Origin: Kalaharituber pfeilii
Taxonomy: Eukaryota > Ascomycota > Pezizomycetes > Pezizales > Pezizaceae
Length of the DNA: 64,000 nt
NCBI GenBank assembly: GCA_015179045.1
Contig: WHUZ01000067.1
Coordinates: 62,001 to 126,000, forward strand
Direction of reading: 5' to 3'
This document shows, piece by piece, positions 21,838 through 32,144 of the stretch. The number at the start of each line of letters is the position of its first letter. Position 1 is the first letter of the stretch. The translations under genes were made by a program, and so were the position numbers. The notes below the pieces were generated by a model, which worked only from the letters and a program-made list of their open reading frames with translations, was not told the DNA's origin and ran no database searches.

Positions 21838-23337
21838 TTATCTCCTCATCCACGACAAATGGACTCCTGTCTGAACACATTCCCCTTTACATTCTGTACA
21901 TACCCACCACCTTACCCCGCTCTCAGTGGCTCCCCTAATTGTCCTTTGACAAAATTCATTCAAACAAAGCAAATCTTGCATCTCCAGGTGCATAAGCTCC
22001 GCCCTCTCTCTCCTCTCCCTACTCTCCATATTCGCCTTCATCGTCCTCCTCTCACAATTCTTACAAACGTCCCTCTTCACCCCCTCTGCTCTCACCCTCG
22101 AACACTGACATTGCGGGGGATTAACCCATGTTGGATTTTTCGCCTGCGCTGTGGTTCGCTCCCAATTACTTGAATATCGATATCTATTTTTTGGGTGCGG
22201 GTGGTGACAGAGCTGTGTGTAAAAGCACGACGAACAACAGGGCTTGCAGCGGTGGAGGTGGGAGGAGATTTCGGGCTCCGGTATCACGGCAGAGCAAGTG
22301 CACTGGGAACAGATTTGAGTGCCGCAGGCGTAGCAGGAGGATTTGCTACCCTTCTCGCACGTCAGGGAGCGGAAGGAAGGGATGGTTTGGGAGTGTTTAT
22401 GTTTTGTGAGTATGCGGTTGGTCCCTTTGTTGAGAAGGTGGACGGAGAGGATGTCGCAGTGGTGGAGGTTGAGAGCGATGGTTGAGATGATTTCTGGGTT
22501 TGAAAGGAGAGTTGTGAGGGCACTAGTGCGACTAGGAGATTTGCTGAGTGGCCGCAAAGGAATCATTGTGCGTGGGTTTCGGATGCCAAGCTCGAGGTCG
22601 CAAGGTGGAGAAGACTTGACTTCGAATTCCAATTTGGAATTCGTGCTTCCAATTCCACCCTTTCTGTCTTTCCACTTCAACAGCCATCGATGCGCAAACC
22701 GTATAACCGGTCTCCCATGCCACATATACCTCTCTATCGTCTCCCGCTGCCAAATGCTAACCAAAATAATTGCTCTCAGCCCCCCAATCGCTGAGAGGGC
22801 CACCTCATAAATCCAGATCCTAACCATTGTATGGCAGAAATACATTTCGTTTCTGGTTTTATCCTGATCCACTTCCGCCAAAACCTGAAATATAGTAGGA
22901 TACTCCGGACTATGTTCCCACGTTGTGGAATTGTTGCACCTATTCACCGGTTTCGGAAGTATGTCGCGCGTCATAATCATAAGAGCGAAACAGGTAGCCG
23001 TTGATGCCAATTCCGCGAGCAGCATGAGGATGACGCCCAAGTACCTGACAGAGCGAGGAGAATTAATGCAGCAGCAGCACCCGAAGAATAGGAGTATGAA
23101 CCATGAGCAGTTCCATACTAGTAGAGCAAACACACCATGGTAGGACATTCGGATGGTTATCCCGAGGTTTGGATGATATGGGAAGGCTAGCAAGAGGTCC
23201 TTCTTAACGGAGAGGATGGTTTTTTGATAGATGCTGACTTCACTCAAAATGATCACCAAAATCAGAGGTGGAAAGTTAATACTGGAATATATCCCAATGC
23301 CGCCGATAAGTAAGGACATATTATTCAGCAGATTCAT
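21838..23337 (-). CDS. four-TM protein with F-box-like and Cys-rich C-terminus, 499 aa
   Basis: An uninterrupted frame from ATG at 23337. The N-terminal ~200 residues contain about four hydrophobic segments (near 20-35, 68-90, 99-122, 172-195). Residues about 274-312 resemble an F-box core (TTLLSNPEIISTIALNLHHC, then DILSVHLLNK). Residues about 327-499 are Cys/His-rich with repeated CxxC pairs (CYACGTQICSQC, CKPCCSSC, CKNC, CTEC), as in many ascomycete F-box proteins of unknown substrate, and probably bind zinc. The combination of a membrane domain with an F-box-like/zinc region in one frame is unusual. It could be a true fusion, or two neighbouring genes whose boundary happens to stay open. 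Function unknown. Confidence 0.65.
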   Translation of the reverse strand: MNLLNNMSLLIGGIGIYSSINFPPLILVIILSEVSIYQKTILSVKKDLLLAFPYHPNLGITIRMSYHGVFALLVWNCSWFILLFFGCCCCINSPRSVRYLGVILMLLAELASTATCFALMIMTRDILPKPVNRCNNSTTWEHSPEYPTIFQVLAEVDQDKTRNEMYFCHTMVRIWIYEVALSAIGGLRAIILVSIWQRETIERYMWHGRPVIRFAHRWLLKWKDRKGGIGSTNSKLEFEVKSSPPCDLELGIRNPRTMIPLRPLSKSPSRTSALTTLLSNPEIISTIALNLHHCDILSVHLLNKGTNRILTKHKHSQTIPSFRSLTCEKGSKSSCYACGTQICSQCTCSAVIPEPEISSHLHRCKPCCSSCFYTQLCHHPHPKNRYRYSSNWERTTAQAKNPTWVNPPQCQCSRVRAEGVKRDVCKNCERRTMKANMESRERRERAELMHLEMQDLLCLNEFCQRTIRGATESGVRWWVCTECKGECVQTGVHLSWMRR

Positions 23338-24307
23338 GATGAAGGTATGGGGTGGGGATTAACAGTCGCGAAGGATTGTATATATAAATTCGGCACCTGA
23401 CGATGGGGATTATCGAACAGTTTGAGGACAATTTCGATGTGCCACCACAAGGTGCGAAAAGATCTTAGGTCGTTTGAGCCTTAAAACATCCGTTCGAGTG
23501 GTGGTTTTGTAAGAGATACCAAGTGCTACCTCTGCAGACTCCGAGAATAGGAAGAACACCCAGCTATTGAAAAACGAATGTGCATGCCGCAGGAACTTCA
23601 TATTGACCTCATCCTGTAAGGCAGCTACGGAGTCTTGGCATGAGACAGTTTCCACATTTCACGACGTTCTGCCAGGGAACCAGTGCATGCATTCTCTCGA
23701 TCCTAGGACCATCATGTCCGAACGCAAAATGTAGCCTGCGGAGCGCCCTCTATTTACTGCGCCCCCCTGCGCTAAAATGGGATCTATGTACTCGTCCACA
23801 TTTGAAGCTGGGGTAGGTGAGTAACAAGCAAGCATGTTCATTTCTTGTCTTGGATAGGTAATGTAGGTGTTGCTGGATGATGCCTAGTTGTCATACCTTC
23901 GCGGAGTGAAATGCATATCGTTATCAGGATAGGGTTTTAAGGTCTAGGTCTCATGTTGGTACTCAATGAGGCTGGAGCTTTTCCTTTGGGGGTATCTGTA
24001 CATAACTGCGCATGCGGGTTACAGTACCAGCATATAGCAGGGATCCAGATACCCTGGTTAGGTTGGAAGCTAACTACACATAAGGCATACCCAAGCGACC
24101 ACCGACTCTGTAGCTAGCCGAGCTCAATGGTAGCAAAGAATTCCTCGACCTCTGCTTTCCCGTTGTCCCAGCTGATGGGCTTCAGTTTGATAAGCGACAT
24201 GCCCTATCAATACCTGATCCAAACACTGGATTATTTTAATTTCAAAGTTGAAAGCTCAAGCTGCAGAAGCCGGTAGTAGTAGAAACTGGAAATCTCAAGA
24301 ACAGAAA
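23338..24307. other. divergent intergenic region
   Basis: Lies between the minus-strand TM/F-box-like gene and the plus-strand GRDP-like gene and should carry both promoters. Short open frames here have no recognisable motif. Confidence 0.5.
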
Positions 24308-26086
24308 ATGAACAATCCGTTCGAAGTCGAGTCATGCATCCTTCACCATCTCATTAAACTCCACTCCTCAACAAACAAACCCACAAGACCAAGCATTTCC
24401 AATCTTCCTGCCACCCTGCCACCCCCGAGCATCTTCACCTCCCTATACACCGATGGCGGCACTTCCGATAGCCAAGAAACCGCACCGCAAAACATTTCTC
24501 CGAATCCCACCGTCGCCGAATGTGCCGTCCACCTGGAACTTCTCGAAGCCTTCCTCGTCCTGAAACGAAGAGTATTAAAATCAAACGCTCTAGATTACAC
24601 CTTTGGCACCCGTAGAGTCCCCCCGCAGCGAAGAACTGATCCTAATTGGCTACAGAAGCGCAAAGAAAAATGGGATAAATTTCTCGATTTGGCGGTATTG
24701 CGGTTTGAAGTTTGGTGGGAGGAGATGGCAAAAAAAATTGGCAAGGGGGACTTAATGGATGATGAGAATCATTTGCCTCCATTGGATGTTTTAATGGTTT
24801 GGCATACGTATATGCTTAAGCCGCAGGTTTATCGACTGGATTTGCGGAAGAAGCTAGGAATGCTAGGGGATGAAGAGTTGTGCAACTGTGCCAAATTCCC
24901 TTGGAAGGCGATACATGAAGCGATCAATCACGAGACGAGGGCATATACTCTGACAGCGGGGCAGAAAAGGCAATGGGAAAAAATAACGGCCATGCCAGAC
25001 AATTTATTTGATTTCCTTTCCGATTATGGCCAAATGCACGATGAAACATTGGGGATTCTGGCACGGGGCTCACTCGACTTTCCTCAAAGGGAGTTGAAAC
25101 CGGGGTATTTTGAGCAGTTCCTGATGCAACCCGGCGAGAAAGAACTCATCCAATTATACCTCAAGAAAGACAGCTGGTGTTTTCTCCAGATGAGCGACGA
25201 TTTCCGCTGGTCTGACGGCAGAGAACAAGAAGCCCACGGTGTAACCAAAGACCTGCCAAAACTTATGTTGGATAAATTCCCCCGAGGTTCACCTCCCAGA
25301 ATGGCTAAATATATTTCCCCAATCTTCCAGACCGCTTTTGTCGTCTCGGGAACTTTCTGTCCAGCACGGTCACTTTACGAGTTTCGTCAAAAAATCCTCG
25401 CCGCACCAAACAACGCAGAGTTCTTCCGCTATAACGATTTCTCAAAAGAAGATGACCTCCAAGGTGTTCTTGACACCATCCATTGGCTCTTCAAAACATA
25501 CACCAGAAAAGGCTACATCTCCGGTCCATCCATGGACCTCAAAGCCGCGGTCCAGAGGCAAGATTCGTTTGTGGAGAAGATGGGAAACTTCCTTTGGATT
25601 AGGAGTCCGTATCTCGAAGGGACTTTATCCCGAGCACTCACGCGCTACTGGCGATTCCTTGATCTTCTCAGGCTCAGACATAACCCCAAACAATCAACTT
25701 CTGGAAAGCAAAGTACTACTGCGCGTCCTCCGGTAGTCCCAGCAATAGATATCGATATAGTTTGGCATACGCACCTGTTGGATCCCGCGGGGTATTATAT
25801 CTGCTGCATCAAAAATGTAGGTAAATTTGTGAATCATAATGATGATTTGGAGCAGGATGTGTTGCGAACAGGGTGGGAGTTGACGAAGAAGGTTTATTGG
25901 AAGAAATATGGAGTTGTTTATGGGGCGTGCTTTTGTTGGGTGTGCGAAGGTATCAAGAGTAAGAGCGAGGCGATAATGAAGGGGAAGACCCAACGGAAGG
26001 TGGATTGGGACGTGCTGGGGAAGGAGGTGAAGGAGGAGGTGGAGTATTGGAGGATGACTGAAATGGACAGGAGAAGGCGGAGCTAA
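24308..26086 (+). CDS. GRDP-like protein (glycine-rich-domain-protein family), 592 aa
   Basis: The family signature is present twice: LPPLDVLMVWHTYML (about residues 156-170) and PAIDIDIVWHTHLLDPAGYY (about 500). The paired PxxDVxxVWHxHxLxP motifs define the GRDP-like (DUF1399) family, common in fungi and plants. Plant members are linked to stress and development, but the biochemical activity is unknown. The C-terminal glycine-rich tail of plant GRDPs is absent, as is usual in fungi. The Cys motif CFCWVCEG is near the C-terminus. Start is the first ATG of the frame (24308). The gene is single-exon and converges with the lipase gene, 278 bp apart. Confidence 0.9.
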   Translation: MNNPFEVESCILHHLIKLHSSTNKPTRPSISNLPATLPPPSIFTSLYTDGGTSDSQETAPQNISPNPTVAECAVHLELLEAFLVLKRRVLKSNALDYTFGTRRVPPQRRTDPNWLQKRKEKWDKFLDLAVLRFEVWWEEMAKKIGKGDLMDDENHLPPLDVLMVWHTYMLKPQVYRLDLRKKLGMLGDEELCNCAKFPWKAIHEAINHETRAYTLTAGQKRQWEKITAMPDNLFDFLSDYGQMHDETLGILARGSLDFPQRELKPGYFEQFLMQPGEKELIQLYLKKDSWCFLQMSDDFRWSDGREQEAHGVTKDLPKLMLDKFPRGSPPRMAKYISPIFQTAFVVSGTFCPARSLYEFRQKILAAPNNAEFFRYNDFSKEDDLQGVLDTIHWLFKTYTRKGYISGPSMDLKAAVQRQDSFVEKMGNFLWIRSPYLEGTLSRALTRYWRFLDLLRLRHNPKQSTSGKQSTTARPPVVPAIDIDIVWHTHLLDPAGYYICCIKNVGKFVNHNDDLEQDVLRTGWELTKKVYWKKYGVVYGACFCWVCEGIKSKSEAIMKGKTQRKVDWDVLGKEVKEEVEYWRMTEMDRRRRS

Positions 26087-26364
26087 AGGAGGCAGAGATA
26101 TGGAACGTGGAAATTTTCAATCATCTATCTTTCATGGAATTTAATATTTCTTTTCGCTTAAGCTTAGATATGATACTGCAAGATTTACAGTATGTGGCAT
26201 AAAGTGCGCTAATCTAACAAATCCTACTACTTCTAAGAGACACGTAACAATGGCCTGCGAAGGATAATCTATGAATGCAAATAGAGAAAAGGAGGCAATA
26301 TCATCGCAAGATACAGACATATACCTCTTTCCATACCCTGTTCCAAACTCCTTGTTTGTGCCAT

Positions 26365-27909
26365 CTATTTTCTCCCCGCCCACCCTTCCCACCCATTAAT
26401 CGAACCTTTCCTCACCCTCTCCACATTCTCCAAATACACCCCCCTCCTATGCGCCGCCACTTTCACAAAAAGCAACTTCTCAAACCTCTCCCCCTTCACC
26501 TCATATGTATACAAATCCATCCCATCCCCATCCGCATTCCTATCCTTTAAAATAATCAACCTCCCCAGCGGATGCAAGACTGGTGTCGGAAGTATCCATT
26601 CCCCCGTGGAGGTAACCCGACGACGTATAGACTCCGACGGTGTAATAGCACTAGTCGTTAGGGTCAAGGGAATTTCCGTCGGGGTCCGTTCCATGAGTGC
26701 CGCGTCGGATGGGATGGGGGAGACATCCATGCACTGACTAATAGCTGTGGATGATGTCGCTTTGTTCGGTTCGGGGAGAGGGGGCAGCCCATATGCGGAA
26801 CGGTGAAGGTCCAGGAGCGAACGGATGTACTCCGAATCAGCTCGGGGTACGGGGTCATATTCATTACAGATTGCGAGGAAGGTTCCTCTGTGGACTTTGG
26901 AGCGTAGAAGCAGCGGAGTAATGTCCGGAGAAGTAACGGGTGGTGCTCCAAAGGTTACGAGGGAGAATTTGATATTTTTGTAATCTCTGTGAGAGATGCT
27001 AAGGAAGTGTGTGAAGAGGAGAGAGGCAACGGCTCCACCGGCGCTGTGTCCGGTGAACAGGACGTTGTGGGTATTGAATTCTTTGATGAGTTTGTGGAGT
27101 TCCTGTCTGACCTGGGGGAGCAAAGCGTGGGCGCAGTGGAGGAAGCCGGAATGGGCTTTGACAGGATCTGGGTGTTTGGTAGCACTCCTGGTGGGGGGAA
27201 GCAAGTGGGAGAGATTGCAGAAATCACCGACGCTCCGCGGTGTCCCGTTGGAATTTACCATCCAATCTACGGCGCTTCTGCTTCCTTTTACCGCAATTAC
27301 CAACAAGGGAAATCCCCCTTCATCCTTGCTGTTTCTGGCCGCCTCGGTACTTGTGCTTTCATTCTTTGGATTGACAATTGTAAAAGTGGTAGCCTTTGTG
27401 GTCCCGGTGACAGTGGCGGGAATATACCACTGTTTTTCCAACCTGAATCCTTCCTCTTCCGGTTCCCTCTCATTATCATATGCTGCATCACTCATCTTCA
27501 TCGCAATAGAAACCATATCTGCTTCTTCTTTCGTACAATGCCACTTTTTTATTCCGTCTTGAGCTGCATCAAGATCTTGATCAAGAGAACAATTGACATA
27601 TTTCTCCGCCTCTACGGTAAGTCTCCTTTCAATTGTCCGATGTTGGCCGGACAAGTTCCCCTCAAAGTCGACTTCGGACAGACATGTGTCAAGGTGTTTG
27701 GAGAGTTCCGTGAGGGCTGCGGAGGTGGCTTGTGAGGCTTCAATGGAGGCGGAGTTGTGATTTGTTGCGAGGAAAGTGGCAGAGGGTGGAATGGTGACGG
27801 AGTTGGCAGAAGTTAGTGAGGCGGCGGTAGATGATGCTGATGTCGAGATTGATGCGGTGATGGCTTTCCGGGCTAGGGAGGATTTGAAAAGTTTGCGGAA
27901 ACTCGGCAT
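26365..27909 (-). CDS. class 3 lipase-like protein, 514 aa
   Basis: The nucleophile elbow is TGHSAGG (Ser near residue 289), preceded by the class 3 pattern: a FPLLVIAVKGSRSAVDWM strand-oxyanion segment and HSGFLHCAHALLPQV. The acid residue is probably in CNEYDPVPR (Asp near 352); the catalytic His is probably in PVLHPLGRLI. The N-terminal ~60 residues are Ser/Thr/Ala-rich and basic (MPSFRKLFKSSLARKA), possibly a mitochondrial or disordered leader; there is no clear secretion signal, so an intracellular lipase is likely. Start is the ATG at 27909. The gene is divergent from the large gene at 28775. Confidence 0.9.
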   Translation of the reverse strand: MPSFRKLFKSSLARKAITASISTSASSTAASLTSANSVTIPPSATFLATNHNSASIEASQATSAALTELSKHLDTCLSEVDFEGNLSGQHRTIERRLTVEAEKYVNCSLDQDLDAAQDGIKKWHCTKEEADMVSIAMKMSDAAYDNEREPEEEGFRLEKQWYIPATVTGTTKATTFTIVNPKNESTSTEAARNSKDEGGFPLLVIAVKGSRSAVDWMVNSNGTPRSVGDFCNLSHLLPPTRSATKHPDPVKAHSGFLHCAHALLPQVRQELHKLIKEFNTHNVLFTGHSAGGAVASLLFTHFLSISHRDYKNIKFSLVTFGAPPVTSPDITPLLLRSKVHRGTFLAICNEYDPVPRADSEYIRSLLDLHRSAYGLPPLPEPNKATSSTAISQCMDVSPIPSDAALMERTPTEIPLTLTTSAITPSESIRRRVTSTGEWILPTPVLHPLGRLIILKDRNADGDGMDLYTYEVKGERFEKLLFVKVAAHRRGVYLENVERVRKGSINGWEGWAGRK

Positions 27910-28774
27910 AACTAATGCTATCACAATACGAGCTGGATCTGAGATACAAAGTCCAGCGAGAACCTACTGAACTACTATAGCTACTATAGCAGTATTTGAA
28001 TTCTCCAATCATACTTATCCATGTGATGTTGTGCCTTGCTACCTCACGTGCCGCATCATGCACAGCCTTCATGAATCTATGAATGCAGAATCAGTGAGCA
28101 GCTTCTCTAAGTCAGTCCTAGTCTGGTTGCAACAGTCAGTCCGCATATTGAAGTTACACAGACAACCCTTTCAGATGTGGAAATACCGAGAGGGGCCAGT
28201 GAATGAGTGCGCGCTAGCCCTAACTTAGGTGCGGTGACTACGGAAAGGTGTTAGAAGCACTGTTCCGCCACATGCGGTGGTGTTTTGGTGCGATGACAGC
28301 CTTGGAGCCTTGAATGGCGCTTCTAGCCCGCCATTGGTCAAACGCATGCCAGAACAAAAGCGGTTACGTAGTACTGCTCTGTAGCCTTGTAGGCAGCAAT
28401 GTCGCACAAATTTGATAGGGTGACATTATGGACTAACTTAATCTGGGGTTTCCAAGGTCATTCAAAATCACTCTCAGCCTGAACGTTACATGATGATACT
28501 CATGAGTTAAGTTACACGAGCTACGACGCCGAACCGCATGTTCGAGGTGCGATTAACCACCACAAAGTAAGTATTCACAAGTATCTGTTTTTTTTTTTGG
28601 CGAGGGGATTTGTAACGAATATTAATATATATGGGCCTCGAATTAAGCCGGAGGTCTTTAAGTCAGTCGGGACTACTAGTAACTATAGCGGGAGAGTTAA
28701 CGTGCTAGTATTCTACTCTAACATTGCAATTGTACATCTCCTCTCGCTTCAAATCCGGCAGCGCTTATGCAACA
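27910..28774. other. divergent intergenic region
   Basis: About 860 bp between the lipase (minus) and the large unknown gene (plus). A T-tract at 28588-28599 joined directly to GGCGAGG could be a heavily deleted family A insertion, but no duplication supports it. No gene seen. Confidence 0.5.
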
Positions 28775-31700
28775 ATGAGCGTACCGACAACAAACACTTC
28801 CAAGGTTGAGAGTGCAAATGGCAACACTATTGCCATGCTAAAACCAAAGGAGCCAAAAAAGTGGGTTTCGTTAAAGAATACGTTCTTACACTCCGGGGGC
28901 CCCGCTGCCCAGCAGGAGCAACAAGTGCACGTATATGGCAAATGGACCCCTTTTCCTTCATCCGACTCCACTACGCTGTCGGACAAGCTACAGGAGATGT
29001 ACTGGAGTGCGATACATCGGGAGGTCAAGGATATCATTTTGACTTTAATAGAATGGGAAAGGTCCACTGTGGTTCTAGATGAAGAGAATGAGCTTGAAGA
29101 ATTCGAAATCATGGGCAAAAATGGTGAAGATGAAGATGAAGATGAAGGCCAAGATGAAGACTATTATTACGATGACTTATACGTCCCTCCCAAAGGAATC
29201 CACGGATTTGACACATTTCTTGACCAAGTGTCCGGCGAAGCCCGAGAGTTTGCCGACAAGTATAGAGCACTACGAGTAAACGGAGTAGCGGGGGTCTCCT
29301 TCGAAAGAATTCTTGCTGACAGGATTCGAACCGATATTCACTACAGCAATTCCATCCAGCTCAGAAAAGACATCAAAGAAACCCTGAAACCCATAGAACG
29401 AAAGAAAGAAGGGCGAACCGAACGACGAGCAAGGTTACTTCTGCAGAGTTTAGGCTTTCTAGACATCGACAAACTCATCGAATACCGCGAACCCGTATTT
29501 CTCCGCCTACCCTTTGCTCGCTTATGGCGCCGAGGTCGAACGCCTCAAGTCCGCTTTTTGGGAGTCGAAAATAGCGGGGTTCCGAAATTCCGGTTGGAAA
29601 GGTGTCCGCGCTGTCACAAAGTGATTCGAGGAATCATGTTCTCACAAACTGGAGAACTTGAGAAAGCCAAAGAATTTATCTGCGAGGATTGCTTCCGGCT
29701 TGCGAAGACGAACGGGAATGCGGAGGGATTTTTCAAGTTTTATACGCATAGCGTGTTGGACAGCAGGATCATTACGAAGGAGGTCAGCAGGAAGATTTGT
29801 AAATGTACGAGTGTCAACAGGACGGATAAGGATGGGAATGAAATGACGTTTTTTCCGGTTGATTTGGACACACCGCATAGGGGGAGTGAAGCGGAAAGAA
29901 GGATGAGGGACAATTTGTCGGTTTTGGGTACTGCGAGGACGACGCATGCTGCTAGGCACAACACAGCCAATGATTATACGACGGTGAATGGACCATCCGG
30001 AGGTTTAAGTTGTCCCTTATTAAGGATTCACGAGATGGTCGCCGAGGCAAAATTTGAAGGCTTACTCACGGAGGTCGAAAAGAAAAAGACATTAGAACGG
30101 ATGAGAAAAAAAGCCCAGGCAAAGAGGACAGGAATGGAACAAAGAAGGCGGATGAGGCAAGAATCCTTATCGGCCTATTGGTACCCAAACGTGGAGGGGG
30201 TTGGGCTATTCGATGGCGGTGCTCCAAATCTTTACTACATCGACAGCCAACAGTTGGTCAAGCGGGGGGTGAAACAGGTTATACAACAAGTAAGGAAAGC
30301 CACGAATGAAGGAGTAGAAGTGGATGCAGAGCAGGATGTGCCCTTCTTCTTGAAGAAGATTACGAATCAGTATCCATTTGGGAATGTGCACATGAGTCTC
30401 ATGATAGGCCCATTGATCATCGAGAATGGGGTACCATATACAAACGGCGGAGTGGTAATTAGCGTACGTCGTCCTGGACAGCTGGGGGCGCCGTATGAGA
30501 GCGAGAGCATCATGGAGGATTGCGTTAGCATCTCGGAGCAGCGAAATTGTTTTGTGCAGAAGAGAAATCCTCGTGAAAGGAGGCTGAAAGCTTGTATGAA
30601 ACAAGTTGTTGGCGGGGTGTTTGCTAAAGGGGGGTACTTTGACGCTGTGCTCGAGGAAGAAATTGTTAAACTATTGGTCATCGAGGCCAAAAACAACTAC
30701 CCCGATCCTCGGAAAACCGAAAGATTCTTGGAAAGGAAATTGGAAGAAAGTACCCGAAAGATTGTGGAAAAGTTGAGGAACCTGCTAGACAGCCGTGTCA
30801 AAGTCCATCTCAATCTAATTTCTCAAAAGCTCTTTAATCCCGAAATCAAACTCCGCTGGTCCTATCGCACCAACAATTGTCAGAACTTCTGTGACAATCT
30901 CCTGGACTGGTCAGAATTTGGACCTCTCGTCGCACCTAGCTCAAATCCCTCGAGCAACTGCATTTCTCCAATGTATCTCTTCAGCTTCCTCTCACGTCCA
31001 GGCTCCTATACCCGCGTCGATGTCAAAACAATGTTTGACGTCCCAAACGGCATTACTGAAGAATACATCCTCAAATTCCGTTACGGTACTCATGATGATG
31101 CTGACATCATCGATACGCTCAACCAATATTGGTATGATTGGGGCTCGTTTGGCGGCCACTTATACAAACACCAGGAGCTGTTCCCGTGGGATTGTACGGA
31201 AGCCTACGGAAAATATCCGACCAAATGCAATGAATGCAACTTGGCCAAGCATGTCTGGAGTTTCCCGTTTGACAGCTGGAGTATCATTCAATTACACCTT
31301 GCCAAAGATCGGCAATTTTACCCACCAAGTCCAAGCGACCAAAACAGTCCCCTGAATGATAAAGAATGGATTAAAAATCGTCTTACTTTGCTCCTTGCAC
31401 AAGACGCTCTTTCTTCTGGGGCTTTGGGGATGACGAGATCGTCAAGGTTTAGAGAAAGTTGTCAGTGGTTGGCCACGCAAGATGATCCGAAGTTAGATAG
31501 GGTTAAACTTGGAGGGATACATAGGGCGCAACCGTTCAGCCACCAATTCGAACAAGGAAAGTATCACGAATATCTTGTTGCCCATTGGGCACATTTGAAG
31601 AGAGACTTGCAAATACAAGAATACGAAAGACTGAGAGATAGGAGATTCAAACAGGCGGATGTAAACTTGATACGAGACAATGGAGATGGTGACGGTGACG

Positions 31701-31807
31701 GCGGCGGTGATGATTTTTATGGGATCGATCTTTGGTGTGTAACCGCGGGCCCAGATTATTGTGCGGATGGATTTGATGGAGCGCATGGGATCCGGGCGAG
31801 GGCTTAG
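28775..31807 (+). CDS. large protein with possible permuted thiol-peptidase motif, 1010 aa
   Basis: A single long frame; start taken at the first ATG. Visible parts are an acidic run (about 117-135, EDEDEDEGQDEDYYYDD), a zinc-ribbon-like pair of CxxC motifs (CPRC near 276 and CEDC near 304), a basic coiled segment (about 435-465), and a C-terminal Gly/Asp-rich tail. GNVHMSLMIGP (about 537) precedes NNCQNFCDNLL (about 700). A His followed more than 100 residues later by an NCxxF motif is the arrangement of LRAT/PPPDE-type circularly permuted papain-like enzymes, but spacing and surrounding sequence do not prove it. It is otherwise unrecognised. It lies next to the lipase gene on a shared promoter region. 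Confidence 0.75.
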   Translation: MSVPTTNTSKVESANGNTIAMLKPKEPKKWVSLKNTFLHSGGPAAQQEQQVHVYGKWTPFPSSDSTTLSDKLQEMYWSAIHREVKDIILTLIEWERSTVVLDEENELEEFEIMGKNGEDEDEDEGQDEDYYYDDLYVPPKGIHGFDTFLDQVSGEAREFADKYRALRVNGVAGVSFERILADRIRTDIHYSNSIQLRKDIKETLKPIERKKEGRTERRARLLLQSLGFLDIDKLIEYREPVFLRLPFARLWRRGRTPQVRFLGVENSGVPKFRLERCPRCHKVIRGIMFSQTGELEKAKEFICEDCFRLAKTNGNAEGFFKFYTHSVLDSRIITKEVSRKICKCTSVNRTDKDGNEMTFFPVDLDTPHRGSEAERRMRDNLSVLGTARTTHAARHNTANDYTTVNGPSGGLSCPLLRIHEMVAEAKFEGLLTEVEKKKTLERMRKKAQAKRTGMEQRRRMRQESLSAYWYPNVEGVGLFDGGAPNLYYIDSQQLVKRGVKQVIQQVRKATNEGVEVDAEQDVPFFLKKITNQYPFGNVHMSLMIGPLIIENGVPYTNGGVVISVRRPGQLGAPYESESIMEDCVSISEQRNCFVQKRNPRERRLKACMKQVVGGVFAKGGYFDAVLEEEIVKLLVIEAKNNYPDPRKTERFLERKLEESTRKIVEKLRNLLDSRVKVHLNLISQKLFNPEIKLRWSYRTNNCQNFCDNLLDWSEFGPLVAPSSNPSSNCISPMYLFSFLSRPGSYTRVDVKTMFDVPNGITEEYILKFRYGTHDDADIIDTLNQYWYDWGSFGGHLYKHQELFPWDCTEAYGKYPTKCNECNLAKHVWSFPFDSWSIIQLHLAKDRQFYPPSPSDQNSPLNDKEWIKNRLTLLLAQDALSSGALGMTRSSRFRESCQWLATQDDPKLDRVKLGGIHRAQPFSHQFEQGKYHEYLVAHWAHLKRDLQIQEYERLRDRRFKQADVNLIRDNGDGDGDGGGDDFYGIDLWCVTAGPDYCADGFDGAHGIRARA

Positions 31808-32144
31808 GAGAAGGAGGAGGGGATGGAGGAGGATCTGGCGGGGATTGTGGCGGCGGGGATGGTGGCTGTGGTGGTGGTGATGGCTGAGGTAAGTGGCGGA
31901 AGAACAAAAACAAATGGTGAATGGAGGAGTTCTCGCCGAGTTGAAGTTCAGCTTGGTTATGAAACTGAATTTGCATTGTTTTAATATAATTAGATTCATG
32001 TATTTGGGAATATTTTGAGGGAAATGATATAATAACAGCTATTTCTAACTTGGTATTTTTCAGGTGCTATTTCTATGTCTAATGTTGTATTTCTTTGTAC
32101 TTGGCCGTTACTAACGACTGGCACTTACCACCACTTGGTAACGA

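Noticed and set aside
26989..27735. Open frame of 248 codons on the plus strand
   Set aside because: It is antisense to the class 3 lipase gene, whose motifs are clear.
28588..28606. T-tract joined to GGCGAGG as a family A insertion
   Set aside because: The hairpin body is absent and no target-site duplication flanks it.
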